A DNA stretch of 9,932 nucleotides from assembly GCA_016793565.1 (NCBI GenBank), contig JAEUMA010000687.1, positions 1 through 9,932 on the forward strand, in the 5' to 3' direction. Positions 6,088-9,932 of this stretch are shown here, piece after piece; the stretch's first letter is position 1, and every line of letters begins with the position of its first letter. The notes beneath the pieces are model-generated. The model had not been told where the DNA came from, ran no database searches, and was given only the letters and a program-made list of their open reading frames with translations. The translations under genes were made by a program, and so were the position numbers. This DNA is from Rhizobiaceae bacterium. Lineage in GTDB: Bacteria > Pseudomonadota > Alphaproteobacteria > Rhizobiales > Rhizobiaceae.

Positions 6088-7185
6088 CTACCCCGGCTGG
6101 TCGGTGCGCGGGGCCGGGCGGCGGCGGGCCTTCTGGTTGTGAACGATGCGCACGCGTTTCACGCGGCGCGGGTCGGCATCGAGGACATGGAACTCGAAAC
6201 CCGGGATTGCCTGCACGACTTCCCCCCGCGCGGGCACGCGGCCGAGCGTGTTGAAGATCATGCCGCCGATGGTGTCGACACTATCGCCATGCTCGCCGGG
6301 CTTGAAGTCGTCACCGATCTTGGCGGCCACCTCGTCGATGTCGGCCTTGCCATCGACGACGAAGACGCCGTCGCCGGTCTGTGTGATCATCGGCTCGTCG
6401 TCGTCATGCTCGTCCTCGATGTCGCCGACCACCATCTCGACGATGTCTTCCAACGAGGCGAGGCCGTCGGTGCCGCCATATTCGTCGATGACGAGCGCCA
6501 TCTGCGTGCGAGCCGCCTGCATGCGGTTCATGAGGTCGGAAGCCAGCATGGAGGGCGGCACGAACAGCACCGTGCGCATCAGGCCAAGCTCGCCGATCGT
6601 CTTGGCAAGGTCCACCAAAGCGAGGTCGAGCACGCTTGCCGAGGCGGAAGCGGGCGGTTGAGTGGCTGCGGGTGCCACGGCCGAGCCCTTGCGTGCGGCG
6701 CGCGGCTTCTTGGCGCGCGCCTGGCGCGTGATGTGGGCGAGCACATCGCGGATGTGGACCATGCCGCGTGGGTCGTCCAGCGTCTCGGAATAGACCGGCA
6801 TGCGGGAGTGGCCGGATTCCTCGAAGAGCTGCAGCAATTCGCCGAGCGAGGTGTTGACGTCGACGGCCTGGATATCGGCGCGTGGCACCATGACATCCTC
6901 GACGCGCACTTCACGCAACCGCAGGATGTTGTTCAGCATCGCCCGCTCGCCCGGCGAGAAGGCCTCCGCGTCGGTGGCCGTCTCCGACAGCGCGTCAGCC
7001 AGATCGTCGCGCAGGGAGGAGCCGTTCTTCTGCTTGAACAGTCCGATCAGGCGTTCGAAGAGCGTGGGGCCGGCCGCGATCGGCCCGACGGCGGGACTTC
7101 GGCCTTCCTCGGCCTGGTCCGACACCGCATTCTGCCCCCCGGCCTCGCTCCGTTCGGGCGTATCTCTGATGTCGCTCATCGTCAT
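6088..7185 (-). CDS. corC: CorC/HlyC-family CBS-domain protein
   Basis: The 365-residue protein has a CBS domain pair and a C-terminal CorC_HlyC (transporter-associated) domain. After a variable N-terminus the segment LRLREVRVEDVMVPRADI (88-105) opens the first CBS domain. The second lies near 193-255 and includes VIDEYGGTDGLASLEDIVE (232-250). The CorC_HlyC domain spans about 270-350. It lacks the DUF21 membrane domain of longer relatives, as does E. coli CorC (YbeX). That protein is linked to magnesium/cobalt efflux and, more recently, to ribosome quality control; the family is often labelled hemolysin without good reason. A 28-residue linker rich in Ala, Lys and Pro (157-184) sits between the CBS domains. 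The first ATG at 7185 is nearest to AAGGAA (13 nt); a second ATG at 7179 is possible. It follows ybeY after 20 bp. Confidence 0.92.
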   Translation of the reverse strand: MTMSDIRDTPERSEAGGQNAVSDQAEEGRSPAVGPIAAGPTLFERLIGLFKQKNGSSLRDDLADALSETATDAEAFSPGERAMLNNILRLREVRVEDVMVPRADIQAVDVNTSLGELLQLFEESGHSRMPVYSETLDDPRGMVHIRDVLAHITRQARAKKPRAARKGSAVAPAATQPPASASASVLDLALVDLAKTIGELGLMRTVLFVPPSMLASDLMNRMQAARTQMALVIDEYGGTDGLASLEDIVEMVVGDIEDEHDDDEPMITQTGDGVFVVDGKADIDEVAAKIGDDFKPGEHGDSVDTIGGMIFNTLGRVPARGEVVQAIPGFEFHVLDADPRRVKRVRIVHNQKARRRPAPRTDQPG

Positions 7186-7205
7186 CCGGTCGGTGGAATT
7201 CCTTG

Positions 7206-7700
7206 TTAAGCGTAGGGATCGGGAATGGCAAGCCTCGCCAACGCCGACCGTTCCAGCGCTTCCATCGTCTCCGCTTCCGCTTCATGCTCGTGGTCGTGGC
7301 CCAGGAGATGGAGAAGCCCGTGGGCGACAAGATGGCTGATATGGTGAGCCAGCGGCTTGGCTTCCAGCGCGGCTTCGCCGGCCACGGTCTCGGCCGCCAA
7401 CACGATGTCGCCCAGCATTGGCGGCAACGGCGCGCCGGGCCGAAGCGGGAAGGCCGGGAAGGAGAGTACGTTGGTCGGCTTGTCCTTGCCGCGCCAGCCT
7501 GCATTCAGCGCCCGGATATGCGCATCGTCGGTGAAGACGACACTCAACTCTGCCTGGCCCCGGGCGCCGGTCTCGGCAAGCACGGCGTCCACCGCCGCCT
7601 GCACCAGAAGCTGCAACTCGGGCTGAGGCGGCCAGTAGCCGGCTTCCATCATCAGGTCTATGGCGACACTCGCAGCGGCCGCGCCCGGCTTGCGGGCCAT
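7206..7700 (-). CDS. ybeY: Endoribonuclease / rRNA maturation factor YbeY
   Basis: YbeY is a zinc-dependent protein of the UPF0054 family, needed for 16S rRNA 3'-end maturation and ribosome quality control; rhizobial and Brucella homologues also affect small-RNA regulation. The 164-residue protein shows the zinc motif HGLLHLLGHDH (127-137), with ligands His127, His131 and His137. It also has the preceding conserved block RALNAGWRGKDKPTNVLSFP (63-82), whose Arg63 matches the active-site arginine of the family. The ATG at 7700 comes 3 bp after the phoH stop, with GGAGG 7 nt upstream that lies inside the end of phoH. Translation of the two is therefore probably coupled. PhoH-YbeY adjacency is very widely conserved and suggests joint action on RNA. 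Confidence 0.96.
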   Translation of the reverse strand: MARKPGAAAASVAIDLMMEAGYWPPQPELQLLVQAAVDAVLAETGARGQAELSVVFTDDAHIRALNAGWRGKDKPTNVLSFPAFPLRPGAPLPPMLGDIVLAAETVAGEAALEAKPLAHHISHLVAHGLLHLLGHDHEHEAEAETMEALERSALARLAIPDPYA

Positions 7701-7703
7701 GCC

Positions 7704-8741
7704 TCAGCCTCCGCGGGGCCCGGCCGCCTGCGCGGCGTCGCGGTCGTAGGCCTGGACGATCTCGGCCACCAGCGGATGGCGGACCACGTCCTTCTCGTTG
7801 AAGCGCACCGTCACCATACCCGGCACACCGTCGAGGATGCGCAGCGCCTCGACCAGACCCGACTTGGTGTTCGGCGGCAGGTCGATCTGCGTCGGATCGC
7901 CGGTGACGATCATGCGGCCGCCCTCGCCTAACCGGGTCAGGAACATCTTCATCTGCATCGGCGTGGTGTTCTGCGCCTCGTCGAGGATCACCGCCGCATG
8001 CGCCAGCGTGCGGCCGCGCATGAAGGCCAGCGGCGCGATCTCGATCACCTCGGCGGCGATGGCGCGTTCGACCTTGTCGGCCGGCATCATGTCGTAAAGC
8101 GCGTCGTAGAGCGGCCGAAGATAGGGATCGACCTTCTCCTTCATGTCGCCGGGCAGGAAGCCGAGCCGCTCGCCGGCTTCGACCGCCGGGCGCGACAGGA
8201 TGATGCGCTCGACCAGCCCGCGCTCCAGCAGCATGGCCGCATGGGCGACCGCGATATAGGTCTTGCCGGTGCCGGCCGGGCCGATGCCGAACACCAGTTC
8301 GGAACGTTCCAGCGCGCGCATATAGGCGTCCTGGTTCAGCGAGCGCGCGTAGATGGTGCGCTTGCGGGTGGCGATCTGGGCCGCGGCCATCTTGCCCTTT
8401 CGCTCCAGCGTCGGCAGGGTCAGCTGATCGTCGGCCGCGACCGCCATGCGCACGGCCCCGTCCACGTCGGACTGGGCGATGTTGGCGCCCTTCTGCAGGA
8501 TGCCGTAGAGATGGTCCAGTGCGCGGCGCGCCTGCTCCGCGGCGGAGGCCTCGCCACGCACGGTCAGCTGATTGCCGCGCGAGGATATGGTGACGCCCAG
8601 CTTCTGCTCAAGCCGCGCGAGATTCTCGTCGAACTGCCCGTACAGGGCGCTGGCCAGCCGGTTGTTGTCGAAGGTCAGGACGATGTGCGCCATGTCGGAA
8701 GCGCCGGAGGGCTGCTTGCTCAAACCTGCAGTGGCGTTCAA
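7704..8741 (-). CDS. phoH: PhoH-family ATPase (YbeZ-like)
   Basis: This 345-residue protein belongs to the PhoH/YbeZ family of P-loop ATPases, thought to act on RNA together with YbeY; its substrate is not settled. An N-terminal RNA-binding-like region (17-80) precedes the ATPase core. Walker A is GPAGTGKT (154-161), Walker B is VILDEAQN (251-258), and the sensor-like strand IVTGDPTQIDLP is at 278-289. I place the start at the TTG at 8741, because AAGGAG lies 6 nt upstream and the product begins MNATAG, similar to rhizobial relatives. Alternatives are a TTG at 8765, which has no ribosome binding site, and the ATG at 8693, which would cut the conserved N-terminal stretch short. miaB ends 27 bp upstream and ybeY starts 3 bp downstream, consistent with one operon. 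Confidence 0.95.
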   Translation of the reverse strand: MNATAGLSKQPSGASDMAHIVLTFDNNRLASALYGQFDENLARLEQKLGVTISSRGNQLTVRGEASAAEQARRALDHLYGILQKGANIAQSDVDGAVRMAVAADDQLTLPTLERKGKMAAAQIATRKRTIYARSLNQDAYMRALERSELVFGIGPAGTGKTYIAVAHAAMLLERGLVERIILSRPAVEAGERLGFLPGDMKEKVDPYLRPLYDALYDMMPADKVERAIAAEVIEIAPLAFMRGRTLAHAAVILDEAQNTTPMQMKMFLTRLGEGGRMIVTGDPTQIDLPPNTKSGLVEALRILDGVPGMVTVRFNEKDVVRHPLVAEIVQAYDRDAAQAAGPRGG

Positions 8742-8747
8742 CCGTCT

Positions 8748-8753
8748 CTCCTT
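8748..8753 (-). promoter_or_regulatory. Ribosome binding site that decides the phoH start
   Basis: AAGGAG on the minus strand lies 6 nt before the TTG at 8741-8739. It favours this uncommon start codon over the in-frame TTG at 8765, inside which this signal would be coding. Confidence 0.7.
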
Positions 8754-8768
8754 GGTCGCGGCCAACCT

Positions 8769-9932
<1,164 letters not shown>

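Noticed and set aside
6025..7209. A 394-codon open frame on the plus strand opposite corC
   Set aside because: It mirrors the corC frame almost exactly, has low-complexity His/Arg/Asp-rich sequence, and has no convincing ribosome binding site.

Overview
The window is GC-rich, and every gene I can support lies on the minus strand. The order miaB - phoH - ybeY - corC - lnt - XRE regulator - metK - trmB suggests an alphaproteobacterium of the order Hyphomicrobiales (Rhizobiales), probably a Mesorhizobium/Phyllobacteriaceae-like genome. The first five genes repeat the E. coli miaB-ybeZ-ybeY-ybeX-lnt order. The XRE regulator beside metK, and the roughly 420-residue MetK, are typical of rhizobia. 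The genus is inferred from gene order and protein sequence only.

Reading in the direction of transcription (high to low coordinates), the first block is tRNA modification, RNA quality control and envelope maintenance. It runs from miaB (9932-8769, 5' end outside the window) through phoH (8741-7704), ybeY (7700-7206) and corC (7185-6088) to lnt (5982-4384). The gaps miaB-phoH, phoH-ybeY and ybeY-corC are 27, 3 and 20 bp, so these four are probably co-transcribed. lnt follows after 105 bp.

The second block is a small XRE regulator resembling rhizobial PraR/PhrR (4273-3869), followed by metK (3687-2425) and trmB (2407-1709). MetK makes the S-adenosylmethionine that TrmB and MiaB consume. The regulator and metK each have a plausible own promoter and a striking inverted repeat nearby. 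metK is best started at an internal GTG, because the longer ORF begins upstream of the predicted transcript start.

The third block is a tripartite tricarboxylate transporter operon, tctC (1546-596), tctB (599-114) and the first 18 codons of tctA (54-1). It begins 162 bp after trmB, with a TTGACA-containing promoter candidate almost touching the trmB stop codon. tctC and tctB overlap by ATGA.

No rRNA, tRNA, CRISPR array, insertion sequence or prophage gene was seen, and no gene-free stretch exceeds 162 bp. The window is mainly conserved housekeeping DNA plus one transporter operon. I do not see an undescribed multi-gene system. The features most worth a second look are the regulatory DNA around the XRE regulator and metK.
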